From positions 31,131,725-31,195,724 of the forward strand of contig JAQFVV010000002.1 in assembly GCA_028023455.1 (NCBI GenBank): 64,000 nt of DNA, given 5' to 3'. The notes below the pieces were generated by a model. It searched no databases, was not told where the DNA came from, and saw only the letters and a program-made list of their open reading frames with translations. Below are positions 32,473 through 44,880 of this stretch, one piece after another. The translations under genes and the position numbers were made by a program. Origin of the DNA: Epiperipatus broadwayi (lineage: Eukaryota; Onychophora; Udeonychophora; Euonychophora; Peripatidae). Position 1 is the first letter of the stretch. Every line of letters starts with the position of its first letter.

Positions 32473-34819
32473 GTAATTCCCTGCTGCAAAATGAACTCTA
32501 ATGCTTTCATCTTAATAATCCTCTTAATCATAAAAAGTAAACTTCAACCTTCGATAATGTTAATTCCAATCACCTAATGTATGTCTTTTTAAATATCTCT
32601 AGTTTTGTAATCCTTATAATTTCAAAATGTAATTGCTTATTTTTCCATCGGTAATGCTAAACCGATTAATTGCTTAAACATGACCTTCTTTTTGATTTCT
32701 TTTTGCTTTTATATTTAAATTGTATTTTACTTTCTAAACTCGAATGCTAGGTTTTCACTCTTATTGTATTTTTATTTTAAATGCGGCAAATTTTTTTTAT
32801 TTAATATTATGCAAATCATACCAATTTTAATATGCTAATAACTCAATCTGGCGAATCAATCTTATTTTATTTTTGCTATTCCGCCATTAGGGAATATTTA
32901 ACCGTAAACGTAAGTTTTCTTACTACACTATAAAATTCGCCCGATTGAGAAGTACTCCTAAACTATGTTTTATTAATTAATATTATGCCATACAATGCTA
33001 TTTAAACTAAATTATTTACTATTATTTCACGCTATTGATCAATATTATAGAAGTTCCGTATTAAATAAATTAAATTCAGATCCTCATTTTAAGTGATGAT
33101 TCATTATATAAGTAGCCCGCCACCTAACGATAATTTAAGTAATTAATTTCCCGGGCGTGTTAATATGCGTTTAGCGAAGGGATTCTTAATTTTTATATTC
33201 TATTAGTAATGTGTCAGATAAGTTCTTTAAGTAAATTGTATGCCCCCTTTTTGGGATTGCTTGCACATAATTATTTCATTACGCTAGGCTTAATTACTAT
33301 TTTAGGCCAGATAAATCAGGGTTAAGACAAACCTGAAAGCCTTCGCAACGTGTCCCGATGATAGCGTTCATAAATCAAAAGTTGCTTTATCATACTTTCT
33401 CTCATTATTGGAATCCATAAAGCACATTTCTCGGCGGAGTGTGGAGGCCCCAATTCCCACAGATTGTGCTGGTTGTGTAAGCGCTGCTATGGGTTAACAT
33501 TCGACAAATCGGAACCATGGTATCTTGCCGACCACCTCCTCGGATGCTATCTGTCACAAGTGCAGATAAGCCTATATTCTTCGTCCTCAAGTTGATGAAG
33601 CTTCTCGTCCTCTCAAACGTTGTCATCCGGTCCGCACGCTATCGTTCATCCTTCCTCATATATTTTAGATGCCTGTAAGCCGTGATGATATGATTTTCCT
33701 AAGCTATCCCAAGTTCTCGTTATAATATAAATTTAATTTGCCTTATTATATATTATCGCTTATTAGCGCTGTCCACCCTTCGTTTAATCGCTATTAAATA
33801 CGTTAATAATTAACTATTAATAAAAACTATAAAGGTCGAGTCATGTGACAATGTCGAAATAGTTATGCTTTTCCTTATTCTTTTCGTAAATCATAAGTGG
33901 TGAATCATCTCATAAGGTCCCAAAATAATTAATCTATTGTCAATGTAACTCGAATGAAATCCAGGTGTAATCCAAGCTCGCTAGTTCATTTATTATTTAA
34001 AATGTAATAGTTATAATAAAAGCCCACTTACAATTATTGAATTTTGTTATATTCTATGTAACTTGAAATCTTATAAATATTCATTCTAAAAGCCCATGTA
34101 TGGCTATTGCAGTCTGTCATAGTTTTAATGATTTAAAAATGTCATAGCGTGAATAATAGAAACCCGTTAAATTGTATTAGCATATTAAGCCGCATCGGTT
34201 CAAATAATTAATTTCTTACCATGTATGTTTAGTAATGCATATCCATCAACCCTTAAGATATGTTATTAAGGTTAATATGGAATGCCTAAGGGACCGTAAG
34301 TGAAACCTAGATCGAGTATTCTTTGTATAGTAAAGGTTCTAACTTATTGTAAATCTCTATATCCAGCTATTCACATATTAATCGATTCTTATTATTAATA
34401 TCATGCTAAATAAATTCATATTTAATAATCTATCTTTTGGAGATTTTATTGGTTCATGCGTGCACATCTGTTATTATGTTACATTATCATTTAGTTAAGC
34501 ATTAGGTCTCTTGTGTCTCTGCTGACCCTCTGGGCCGGAGATAATTGAAAGGTAGGCTGCTATCATCAGAAATGTTGTTTGTAATGGGATAGACTTGGGA
34601 AGTGGGCAATAGGGCGGAGTTCATGAGTATCCCTGACCTGTGTATCTCGTATATGATTGAACTCTAGGTACTTTTGCTTAAATGCTAATTCTTGTTAGAT
34701 GAACATACAATTCTGACTGGTACAATAGATATTGATAAGGTCATTTTTTTATAATCTATTTATAGTTATATTTTAATGTTAATAATTTATTTAGAATATG
34801 TTAGATATTTAATACATTT
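32473..34819. other. Repeat-poor region of unknown function
   Basis: No element found elsewhere in the window recurs here. Long homopolymers and TA runs are rare and CpG-containing words (CCGGG, GGCGG, CGCACG) more frequent than in the neighbours. A 73-codon minus frame at 33405-33626 has no recognised family. A plus frame there has a CWLCKRC ... HLLGC pattern that could be chance. Confidence 0.4.
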
Positions 34820-35485
34820 ATTATACAAGGCAAAACTCTCCATACAGTAGTGCCACCCTGTGCCAACAGGAGTAATCAATGGATGCCAGAATAGATAGGG
34901 ATTTTATGCACAAGCCTTCTGGCATCCATTGATTACTCCAGTTAGCACAGGGTGGTACTACTGTATTGAGAGTTTTGCCTTGTTTATAAACAATTATGTG
35001 CTAGTATAAGAGAGGGTGATCATGTGATGCTTAATGGCTTAACACCAATCCTGCCTAATAGGATAGTGGTGGCTATGGTTGTTAAAGAGCCAAATACACC
35101 AAAATGTATGGGTGCTGAACTGAGTTCAGACCCATATGACTATATAAGCTATTGAGCTTAGATTGAAAATATTTTTGTGTTTTCAATTTCATTCTCCTAG
35201 TTTTATAGTTAAGTAGAGATAAAAGGTGGTTGCTGGAAGGTTGTGTTAGATCCTAAGATCTAGGTGCAGTGCTCTCAGGTCCAAAGCTCCTCACTGATGA
35301 AGGCCACAAGCCAGAAACTAGTCTGGGGTTATTGGATGAGTAGGCATTAGATAGGATTTTATGCACAAGCCTTCTGGCATCCATTGATTACTCCGGTTGG
35401 CACAGGGTAGCACTACTGTATGGAGAGTATTGCCTTGTTTATAAACAATTATGTGCTAGTATAAGAGATGGTATGTGATGCTACA
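34820..35485. repeat. Family A repeats: short foldback plus a full plus-strand copy
   Basis: At 34828-34985 two arms (CAAGGCAAAACTCTCC and complement) fold on each other with a 20-bp spacer; the ribozyme part is missing. From about 35040 to 35485 a longer plus-strand copy runs through AGATCCTAAGATCTAGGTGC, the hammerhead at 35289, and again the GGAGAGT end. Confidence 0.65.
35289..35328 (+). ncRNA. Type-I hammerhead motif, family A, best copy
   Basis: Stem I pairs CCUCA (35289-35293) with UGGGG (35324-35328). Core CUGAUGA at 35294-35300. Stem II is GGC/GCC around CACAA with an A-A apposition at its base. GAA is at 35314-35316. Stem III is the palindrome ACUAGU (35317-35322), and C35323 completes a GUC triplet. 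Every core base is standard. Confidence 0.7.
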
Positions 35486-36702
35486 TTTATTATACATCAG
35501 AAATGTTTATTGTGAACCACACTAGAAAAAAAAAACGAATCAAATTGAAATTAGTGACTATAAAAATCGATAAACTTATGAAGACCAGAAGTGGATTAAG
35601 CGGTAAGTGGACTAAGCATGTAGGGCCTGAAATGCTAAGGGACCCCGAGGTCTTAAAATGTCTTTTCATTATGATTCGAGGACAATTATGTTTTTGCATA
35701 CAATCAACCCTCCTATAATGCAGTATTATTTAAGCTTTTGAAGACAATTTATTTGAATTTTGGCGGGATTCTAACCTTCAACTGGACATCAGGGAATGGA
35801 ACTAGTATTGCATAAATAGACCCAAATTAAGTATATATTAATATATATTTAATTACACAAAAAATTCGACTCCTTCCAAAATAATTATTTGAGTTCAATT
35901 TAAATTCTCTGCTTTTGAAAAAATTTTTGTAAATAAATTTTGCTGTTTTCCTGAAGATAATTTATCTGCAGTGAAACAGTATATTTCTGACCTCATATAC
36001 GTATCACATATTTTCCCCCATAGCTCCATCTGTGCCGGGTTTAAATCCGTTATGAGTAAATGGTATATAAACATCAACACAGTTATATATGTATCATCAC
36101 ACAGATATATGTGAATAAACAGCTATACTATCATAGGTTTATATATATTACAGCATATATATTTTATTTAAAATCAAATTTTTTAAATTATAAATTTTAT
36201 TTTGATAAATGAGCCAATTTGTTATTTTATATTAAAAATCGAATGTATATGTGTAAAGTTCACATATTACCAAGATACATATATAAGGAAATATTATTTA
36301 AAAGTTTCGAATAATTCTTAATTTTAAATTAAAATAGTTATAAACAAAAATGACGCCACCACACGCCTGTGTCAATATAGCATGTGAGTGAAGTTTTAAA
36401 TCTTATTTTTGCAATAATATTTTTCTAAAATGTATTTTATAGTAAATAAAATCTACTGAGGCGAAACAACTACCAAGTCTTTGGGGAAATTGAGATGGCC
36501 CAAGTTAAATTTAAAATATCAGATTTAAAATTTAAATAAAAGTTTATATCAATTTTGTAACTTAAAACATCCTAATAACATTATCATTAAAATGTATATT
36601 TTTAGTGGGCATTGTTTGCAATTCTAAAAGCTTTTAAACCATTTTCAAAAAAAAAACAAAACAACTTTTTTCTTCACAGCAAAAAAAAAACAAAAAAACA
36701 AG

Positions 36703-39166
36703 AGATATCAAAGTGGGGCAGTAAAGCGAAAAAAGTTGTAAAAAAACCTGGAAATTGTTGAAAGCCAAAGAAATTCATTGCATAAATTTTTAAAAGTTAA
36801 ATACAGAGACAGAGTTGCATAATTCAGAATTGCCTATGTTTGAAACTTCTTCTAAAGAAGAGAAAGAAGAACAAGTTGAGAATCAAGAGGTTGAAACTGC
36901 TACTGAAAAAGGGGATTGCAAAAATGGAGAAGGTAGAGATAGTCCAGACAGATGCTTCGATATAGACATCGAAATAATAAATGATAGAGCTTTATGGCCA
37001 ACAATATTAACAGATGCTATTATTGATCATATTCTTCTTAACAAACCAAAAAATATCGGGAATATAGAGAATTTAAAATCAGTGTATAAAGACAGAGATG
37101 AAGTGTATTATAAAGGACTTTCTTATGATTATTTCTTCAGAAAGAAATCAAATGGAATTATGGAAAAGAAAAATTGGATGATATTTTCCGAAACAAACAA
37201 AAGTGTTTACTGCTACCCTTGCAAACTCTTTTCAACAATAAAGTCTAAATTAATAACTGGTTTACAAAATTGGAGATCAATAACTTATTTTATCGTATCA
37301 CGGAATTTCAAAAGAACACATATCTGCTATGTGTACTATGTATAAAAGATTAACAAAATTCAATAGAATTGATACTCAACTATTACAGGAAAATGAAAAA
37401 GAAGAATTCTATTGGAGAGAAGTATTGAAAAGAATTGTATCAGCAATAAAATTGTTGAGTCGCTTAGGATTAGGATTTAGGGATCATGATGAAAGCAAAG
37501 ATTCCATTAGGAAAGAAAATTATTTAACCTGCTTGGAATATCTAAGTGAATACAATGAGTTTTTAAAGTTACATCTACAAAAATATGCCAACCAAGGATG
37601 AGGAAATGTAAACTATTTATTTCATATTATTTGTGACAAATTTGTAGGTCTTATTTGAAATCAAGTAAGCATGGATTAAGAAATCACATCTGTGACTTGT
37701 TATAGTATAATTGTTGATTCCACTCCTGATATTTCACATATTGATCAAGTAACTTTTGTGATCATCCCCATGGATAAACACATCTTCATATTTGGAACAA
37801 GAAGTTTTACAAACTTTAATAAAATTAGGAGTAAATATTAAAAACTGTCAAGATCAGTCATTTGATAATGCTTCTAATATGTCAGGAAAGTACTCAGGTT
37901 TGCAAGCATGTATTAAAGAATATAGTTCAAATGCAGTTTTTATTCCGTCTGGTAATCATTCCTTAAATTTAATTGGAAATTTCGCTGTAGAAAGTTGTAA
38001 TGCTGCAATTGAATATTTTATGCTTGTGCAGAATTTATTCACATTTTTTTCTGCGTCAACCCATCGTTGGAACATTTTAACCAGAATTCTAGAAATATGT
38101 AAACATTCCATCACAGTGGTCAGCAAGAGCAGATGCTGTATTAGCTATAAAACTTGGTTTTACCCATGTAAAAGAGGCTTTAACTGAAATTTTTAATTCA
38201 GAAGAAAAAAAAAGTTACCATAGTGGAGGTGACTTCACTTCTAAAGAAAATAGACAAATATGAAACCGCTCTAATGACAGTGATTTGGAATACTATTTTA
38301 CAAAGAATAAATGCTACTATTAAATCATTGCCATCACTGAATTGTGAACTATTGAAAGGATCCATCCTACTGAAATCGTTAGAAAATTTTATCAATAATT
38401 TCAGAGAAGTTGAAAAAGAGGCAGCTGATTTATCATGGCTATCATTTAATGTGAAAATTGAACAAACTCACAGACAACAGAAGAGGAAAATGTTTTTTGA
38501 CGAAAACAAAAAAGTCAGACATGAATTTACAATAAAAGAAAATTTCATAGTCAATTCATTTTATGTCATTTGTGATAACACCAAGGCAGAACTATCTCAA
38601 AGAAGTCAAGCGTTGGTGGTCGAGTGGTCAGCACAGCTGCCTTTACAAGCAGTTGTCCCGGGTTCACTTCTTGGCCGATGCTTTGACACATAAAACAAAA
38701 CTATCTCAAAGAACTCAGACATATGAAGTTTTTGTATAGCCTTTTCGAATATTTTTTGATTGCAATTTATCAATAGAAGAAAAAAAGAACATGATAAAAA
38801 AGTTTAAGGATATTTACAAAAATAACATTAATGTTTGTAATTTTGAAGATGAATTTAACCATTTTTCAATATTTCTAAAAGAATATGAGGACACCATAAA
38901 CTCCCCACCAGACATCTGTCAAGCACATGTCCGAATGTTGAAATATTATTGACATTTTTTTTAACAATTCCCTTATCTAATGCGTCACAAGAATAATCGT
39001 TTTCGGTTTTAAAGTGTGTAAAAAATTTTTTAAGGAGTACTATGGGAGAAGAAAAGTTAAATAATATGACCATTCTGTATATAGAGCAGGAAGTTTTAAG
39101 TTGGATTGATACTGCAAAAATAATTAATGAATTTGCAAGACATAAAGCAAGACGGAAATTTATGTA
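36703..39166 (+). pseudogene. hAT transposase (TTF zinc finger, DUF4371, hATC), broken
   Basis: Segments in order: N-terminal SGAVKRKK and LHKFLKV (36703-36800); TTF-type finger with YYKGLSYDYFF, NWMIFSE, YCYPCKLF (37100-37230); a frameshift, then YWREVLKRIVSAIKLLSRLG (37410 on); IVDSTPDISHIDQ, probable first catalytic Asp (about 37710); SFDNASNMSGKYSG with the second Asp and HSLNL (37860-37970); FREVEKEAADLSW (38400); and the hATC dimerisation end LRSTMGEEKLNNMTIL (39030-39080). At least four frameshifts, stops such as the one after SNASQE, and the SINE make it inactive. In life such proteins bind the element ends and cut and paste it. Confidence 0.85.
38605..38698 (+). mobile_element. tRNA-derived SINE, copy 2, nested in hAT transposase
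   Basis: AAGCGTTGGTGG, A box region TGGTCGAGTGGTCAGC, B box region GGGTTCACTTC, and end GATGCTTTGACA with a short A-rich tail. It is flanked by AACTATCTCAAAGAA at 38590-38604 and 38699-38713, a perfect 15-bp target duplication. Removing it restores the transposase sequence at that point, so insertion came after the hAT copy. Confidence 0.85.
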
Positions 39167-39341
39167 AAAAATATGTTTTTTAATAAATTCATTTAATGTG
39201 TTATGGTATGAAATTTTGATTACTTTTTTTTTTGTTAATAACTTAATGAAAGTTTTCTTGAAATTTTTTTTTTCTAACTTGAGTTTGAGGGTCCTGAAAT
39301 TTTTACTGCTTGGGGCCCCCATTTGGCTTGATCCACCTCTG

Positions 39342-39699
39342 ATGAAGATGGCATAAATATAGTAGGCAAAATTGAAGTGGATATTAAAAGATGGCAAGGT
39401 TTCTAGAAAAATACAAAATTTGAGATAGCATATAGTATTAGAAAGTTTTCTAAATTATTTTCTCTTCAGTATTTTCTTATTAGCTCATTGTTGATGATGA
39501 GTAATATATATATACACACACACAATTTACATTTTTCAAGTTTTTTTCTGAATTGGTCTCTGTAATGAAACATTGAACTTGAGCCTATTTTTATCAGACC
39601 AGTGATTAGTTTCCTGTTATTTTTTAAAACTTTTTTAATATTCAAATATAAGTATATTGTCTATGCTAAACTTAATGTAATTAGAAAGGACTTGAATTT
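39342..39699. other. AT-rich non-coding stretch
   Basis: Nothing recognised. Confidence 0.35.
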
Positions 39700-40010
39700 T
39701 AACTTTTAAGCTCTTTGCAGATATGCACTCCATCTTATACAATCTTATACAAATGAACACATACATGATGACATAATGTGAAAAAGATAAATGTTCTCCA
39801 ATATACTATTTTGTTCTGAACCATGGGGACCAACTAATTAATGCTGTTTCAGCACACAATACATATATTGGAGATCATTTATTTAGTTCACATGTATGTG
39901 GTCATGTGTATCAGTTGTATAGGATGGAGTGCATAGCTGTAAAGGGCTTGAAAGTCTGAGTTCAAGTCCTTTCTAAAACCTTTTAAAGTATATTTTGATA
40001 TTTTTTGTGA
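39700..40010. repeat. Family B remnants
   Basis: ACTCCATCTTATACAATC and TTCTCCAATATAC on one strand face GGTCATGTGTATCAG and GGATGGAGTGCATAG on the other. The plus-strand ribozyme region (about 39831-39877) reads CUAAUUA in place of CUGAUGA and is dead. Confidence 0.5.
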
Positions 40011-40615
40011 ATCTCATTTATCAAATTTTAATATTTAGTGACATATGCATAGATATTATATGAAAGTGCATTTTATTCCAAATTTATATATGTTATTAAC
40101 TTCTGTGCCAGTTTTATAATTTTTATTTCTCCTTAGTCTCTTTCTCCAATTACAAAACTCCATATGATTCTTAATTAAACTTTATCTGATATTTACAAAA
40201 ATTATCTCTTATGTCATCATGGTTTTTTTTACTTATGTACATATTTTTACTTCTCCATTAAAAGTTACGTTAGGTCTAACTGAGTAGTAGAATAATAGGT
40301 CTAAGCAATAGCACATAAGCAGTTCAGTAATCTATTATTTGAAAATATATGTAAAATAAAAAAAAAATCATACATTCATACATTTGAATTCATAAATTTC
40401 ATGAACATTTCATGAATTATGTTTCAATCAGCCTTTTTTTTATCCTTAACATAACTGTGTACTCGTAACATGCCGTCATGTAGGTGAACAATTTATTTTT
40501 TATTTTTTACTATATTATCTTTTTCATAATTGAATTATTATTGTTTTTTATTAGTAATTATTTTATTCACATATCTCAACATGTATTTTTTTTAATATAA
40601 ATTAAACTTTCATGG
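40011..40615. other. AT-rich non-coding stretch
   Basis: Nothing recognised. Confidence 0.35.
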
Positions 40616-40617
40616 AC

Positions 40618-40619
<2 letters not shown>

Positions 40620-40663
<44 letters not shown>
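40620..40663. repeat. (TA)n microsatellite
   Basis: About 22 TA units in a row. Confidence 0.9.
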
Positions 40664-40667
<4 letters not shown>

Positions 40668-40679
40668 TATTGTTAAAAG

Positions 40680-40885
40680 GAAGTTGCCTAGACTACAGTT
40701 TGAGATTGTTGATTACTATCTATATTGGGATTGTCTAAGTGTTGATTGGTTTTTAATAGTTATTTTTATATATGTTAAACATATGTATATATACATTTAT
40801 ATATATCATTTAAAACCAGTCAACACGTAGATAATCCCAATATCAATAGCAATCAACAATTTCAAACTGTTGTCAAGGCAATATA
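40680..40885. repeat. Family F foldback
   Basis: Arms of about 75 bp: TTGCCTAGACTACAGTTTGA and its complement TCAAACTGTTGTCAAGGCAA, through GATTGTTGATT and TGGGATTGTCTA, closing at TTGATTGGTTTT. Single F arms lie at about 56890-56955 and 57195-57270. The words CCTTGACTACAGGTTGAAA resemble a shortened PLE hammerhead region in which stem II is lost. Confidence 0.6.
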
Positions 40886-41989
40886 TATCTTACATAGAAT
40901 TTCCCATAAAATAATCGTAAGCAATAATCATTTAACCCTGCTGTACTCTCATACATTTCTTTCTTCTCACTAGATTTAAGCTTTCAACTTTTACTTTAAT
41001 ATTAAACCATTATTATTTATCAGAATATAATAAATTTGACCTCATTTGATAGATATCACATTTGATTTTCAAAATTATTTTAAAAATTATATTTTAGTGT
41101 AAAAAAAAATGCTGTCATGTCATCAAATTTTAGGTGGAGCTGATTCAATTTGCAAAATGAACAAAATTTTCTTTGTTTCATGTTTCATTTAAAAGTCTGA
41201 ACAATTTTTTTTAATAACTACATTATTTCATAACATATATGAAGTCAGTTATTACAATTTAATCTTGATAATAACCTCTCTATATAAATATTTTAATGAC
41301 TATTACTAATCATTTTCTATATTTTACCACATTCATTTTAAACACAAGTAATATACTATTAGATGATAGCATGCTGCATAATGGTAGAATAATGTATTCA
41401 AAAACTAAAATTTCCTCGTTTGAAATCCAACCTTCATTTTTCAAATATGTGATCTGAGCTACTAACTATTCTATTATTTTTTATGTTTGATAGTAGTGGT
41501 AAGTTTTTCATTCATGTGTGATTATCATTAAATAATAATGATGCAGATATGATCTTTCATGTATTTCCATAAAAATTGCATAAAGTCAATGAAGGGATAT
41601 TACATATGTATATATAAAACATTCAAAATATATACTATATATGTATTTTTTGATTTTATTGAAATTTTTGTTCTTTATTGAAATATTAGTATATAAAAAT
41701 AATTATAATCAAGTTTTACATTTTGTTTTTATTTATTTATTAGATGGTTAAAGATTTCTACATGCCAAAAATACTAATATATATATAAGTAAAATATCTG
41801 TTACTTAAAAAATATTGTAATAACAGTAATAAATATAATGATGATTAATTATTGAGTTAATGACATTTGCTTCTCCTTTTAAAAAAAAATGTAAACACCA
41901 GTTGAAGAAGGTTAAGTAAAGTACTTCTATGAATTGTAAGACTGTGTATAATAATTAATCACATTATATTTATTATTTTATATATATAT
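40886..41989. other. AT-rich non-coding stretch
   Basis: Nothing recognised. Confidence 0.4.
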
Positions 41990-44151
41990 TGTAACGGGCA
42001 CATACCATTACATTATTTTTTTTTTATTATTAAACATGAAAAAATAAAAGTTCACAAATAAAAACTTATTTTTTTAAGAATTAAAAATTGAAAATTAAAA
42101 AATCATCTAAACTCTAATATATATAAAATCGCACAGATGAGAAATTAAAAAAAGAAACTTTATTAAAAAAAGAAAAAGTTTTAAAACTAAATTTTCAAGA
42201 AAAAGACTTAAAAGATTTAAAGATAAAAAAATTAATTAATGTTATTGAAAAATTGAAATGATTATTTTAATTAGTCCAAGTGAACTAGGCCTTGGGCATT
42301 TAAATGTATAAGCAATGGTCAGATAGGAAAACAATAGAAACTAATAGCAAATAAAAAGAAATCTTTTAGGAATCGGACCTCAATGAAAGGGTCTTCATCA
42401 TCATGACGTAATGTTGAGTTAATCCACAAAATTAATATAAAAGGAAAGGTTTGGAAATAAAAAAATAATTATTATTAAGAGAGGACAGATATGTGTTAAG
42501 TCGGAGAGGGTTGGAGGAGAAGGGATTGAAAGACACACTTTCAATTCCTTCAGTTGTTCAAAAAAATGAAACATCGTTTTCCAATATTGTGGACCACAGG
42601 ACATCAAGGCCCAGAAGAATACCATCAACCATAAAGGACCAACGGTTAACTGCACACCGATCTCCTTATGACTTTGTGGGAATTAACACCTTCCATTACA
42701 AGAAATCAGAGACTACGGACATTTTTCAAAACAGTAAGAAATATATAATTAATGAACATTTCTAAACAAAAAGAACTCTAAATGCTAAACTTTTCAATAT
42801 TTTAAATAGAAGAATTTCCTATCTGACTAAATTAGTTATAATTTTATTTGATGTATTTCTTTTGTAAAATCATTTCCATTTATTTTTTTTTTTTTTTGTT
42901 CTTTAAGTTTTTATTATGATTTCTGTTTTTCGTTAAACTAAATTATATAAATGTTAAATTTAAGTCGGGCGTGAATGGCTATATAGATTTGTGAAGTTTT
43001 ATTAGGGGAGGGTAATCTTAGGTTATTCGTTTCGTAGTTGAATTAGGTCAATGGATTGGATATATTGGTGTAAATAGTAGATGTAGTATGAGGTTCGCTA
43101 CAGGCAGAATCGCTAGTATATGCTGCACACTCCCATTTTGCCTATTGAAGGGATAATAAGACGGAGAACGCTGTCTCTTCCTATGGAGTTTTTTTATTGC
43201 TCTTCTCATCATATAGATGTAGTATTCCTATCTGGACGAGAGTCAATTTCTTCTCTTAACCTATATTTGTGCTGTCGTATTCATATTACATTGAATACAT
43301 CGATATATCAGATGGATTGACGTTGGTTTAACTGCGAACTTTTGGCCTAAGGTTAAATAAGGGATAAAATATTTTCTTTTCAAATGCAATCTATGTAGTC
43401 TATTCATACTCGACACTCTAAATGCATTAAATTTAAGTTGGGTATAGACGCTTGCATGGATTCGTTATCGGTTAATTATGTTTTTGGTTTTCATATTTGA
43501 TCAAAATATATAGACATTCGGTAAATAATGATACCTTACGGTGAGTATCTAAAATGTATTTATTCGGATGTCTTTTAAGTTATTGGTGTCAATGCGGCAT
43601 CTTATGATGAATGCCATTGGGTTTCTTATAAATTTCCCTCTGCAATTCCATCAATGACTTTATATTTTGATCGTTTATGTTTATTTTGAAATGTTTTTTA
43701 ACCATGTAATCCATGTAACCGATCTTTACTCAACATTATAAAACAAACCTTTATAAATCCATGTGTGCGAACTTATAAAAATTAAAATGTAAATTAAAAT
43801 CTAAAATCAAAGTTAAAAATGTAAGTTAAATTTTAAAATGTAAAACTGATACTAAAATAATTTTAAATCTTATATATGTTTAAATAAATGTTTGTGTGTT
43901 AATTACTGGCAGTGGCTTATTTTTTTTTTTTTTTTTAAATATATTCTTAGATAAGAATTTATAAAATATAAATCTCTGCTGTTCTACTGAGCTAGTGACA
44001 ATGGGCTAACGGTTGGAATCAAAATATATAAAATAAATTTTTTTCTTCAAACTTACGTATCTGCCCTACTATATAAATTTTCTAGGTTCAAATGCCTAGT
44101 GGTGCCCTGTAGTGTAGATATGTTAAGACTTTTCTCACCCTGGTCATTATA
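41990..44151 (+). repeat. Direct repeat, copy 1 (LTR-like)
   Basis: About 2.16 kb, non-coding. It contains the CGGACCTCAACGAAAGGG-like block near 42377, an 'ACCATAAAGGACCAACG' block near 42628 and the ATTGAATACATCGATATATC block. Short open frames within are not conserved as protein between copies. Confidence 0.8.
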
Positions 44152-44880
44152 ATTGGACTCCCAATGCGGGCTGATCTTTAATAAACCATGGATACCTTGA
44201 GCAAATATTTTCAAAATGAAATATTTTTATCTATTTACATAAAATCGTATATGTTAAATCTTATAAAAGCACTGCCAGAAAGAAATAGCACATATATTAA
44301 ACATGAGAAAGTATTAATAATTTTAAATTGTATTTTGTTAAAAAGAAAGTCAAAAGGTTGCAATTAATATGTTTTTTTTTTGTTAATATATATTATGCTT
44401 TAATGTGTATAGGCGCGCACAGCCACGTAAGTTTATGATTGTAAATGTGGTACCTTATGATGAGTACTTTTTGGGAATTTAATTCAGTGTAATCCTATGT
44501 AAGCATTTCAATCAGTCATAAATAAGTTGGTGGTATTTATAATTGTGCTGCAAATATACACGTATAAACTCATTATTTCTTAAAACATATTTACTTCAAT
44601 GCAACCTTCTTAAATAAATAATTTATATAATTCGCTTGTCATACCATTTTGTTAGAAATGAAATATAGAGAAAATAGAATTCTTGGGGGGAGGGGGTGTA
44701 AACGTAGATGGTTCTTGGGAAAACGATGGTCAACATTTTTCTTTTTTGTATATAGACTTTTTATAAAATTACTAACCGAATGTCTTTGTAAATTTTCGTT
44801 AATCATTTACCGTAATTACTAACCCTAAGTAAAATATTTTTTTTTTGTTTATTTTTTTATTTTAAGCAAGTTTACTGATA

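Larger units (their letters stand above)
35586..39341 (+). mobile_element. hAT element, nearly complete, 3.76 kb
   Basis: Left end CAGAAGTGGATTAAGC (35586-35601) and the complement of the right end, CAGAGGTGGATCAAGC (39326-39341), are 16-bp terminal inverted repeats with two differences. Flanks ATGAAGAC and ATGAAGAT agree at 7 of 8 positions, an 8-bp target duplication. The inside holds a broken transposase of the DUF4371/ZMYM1-like hAT lineage and a nested SINE. Host sequence on both sides can be rejoined across the duplication. Confidence 0.88.

Noticed and set aside
33405-33626. 73-codon minus frame as a real gene
   Set aside because: No recognisable motif and no supporting signals on that strand.
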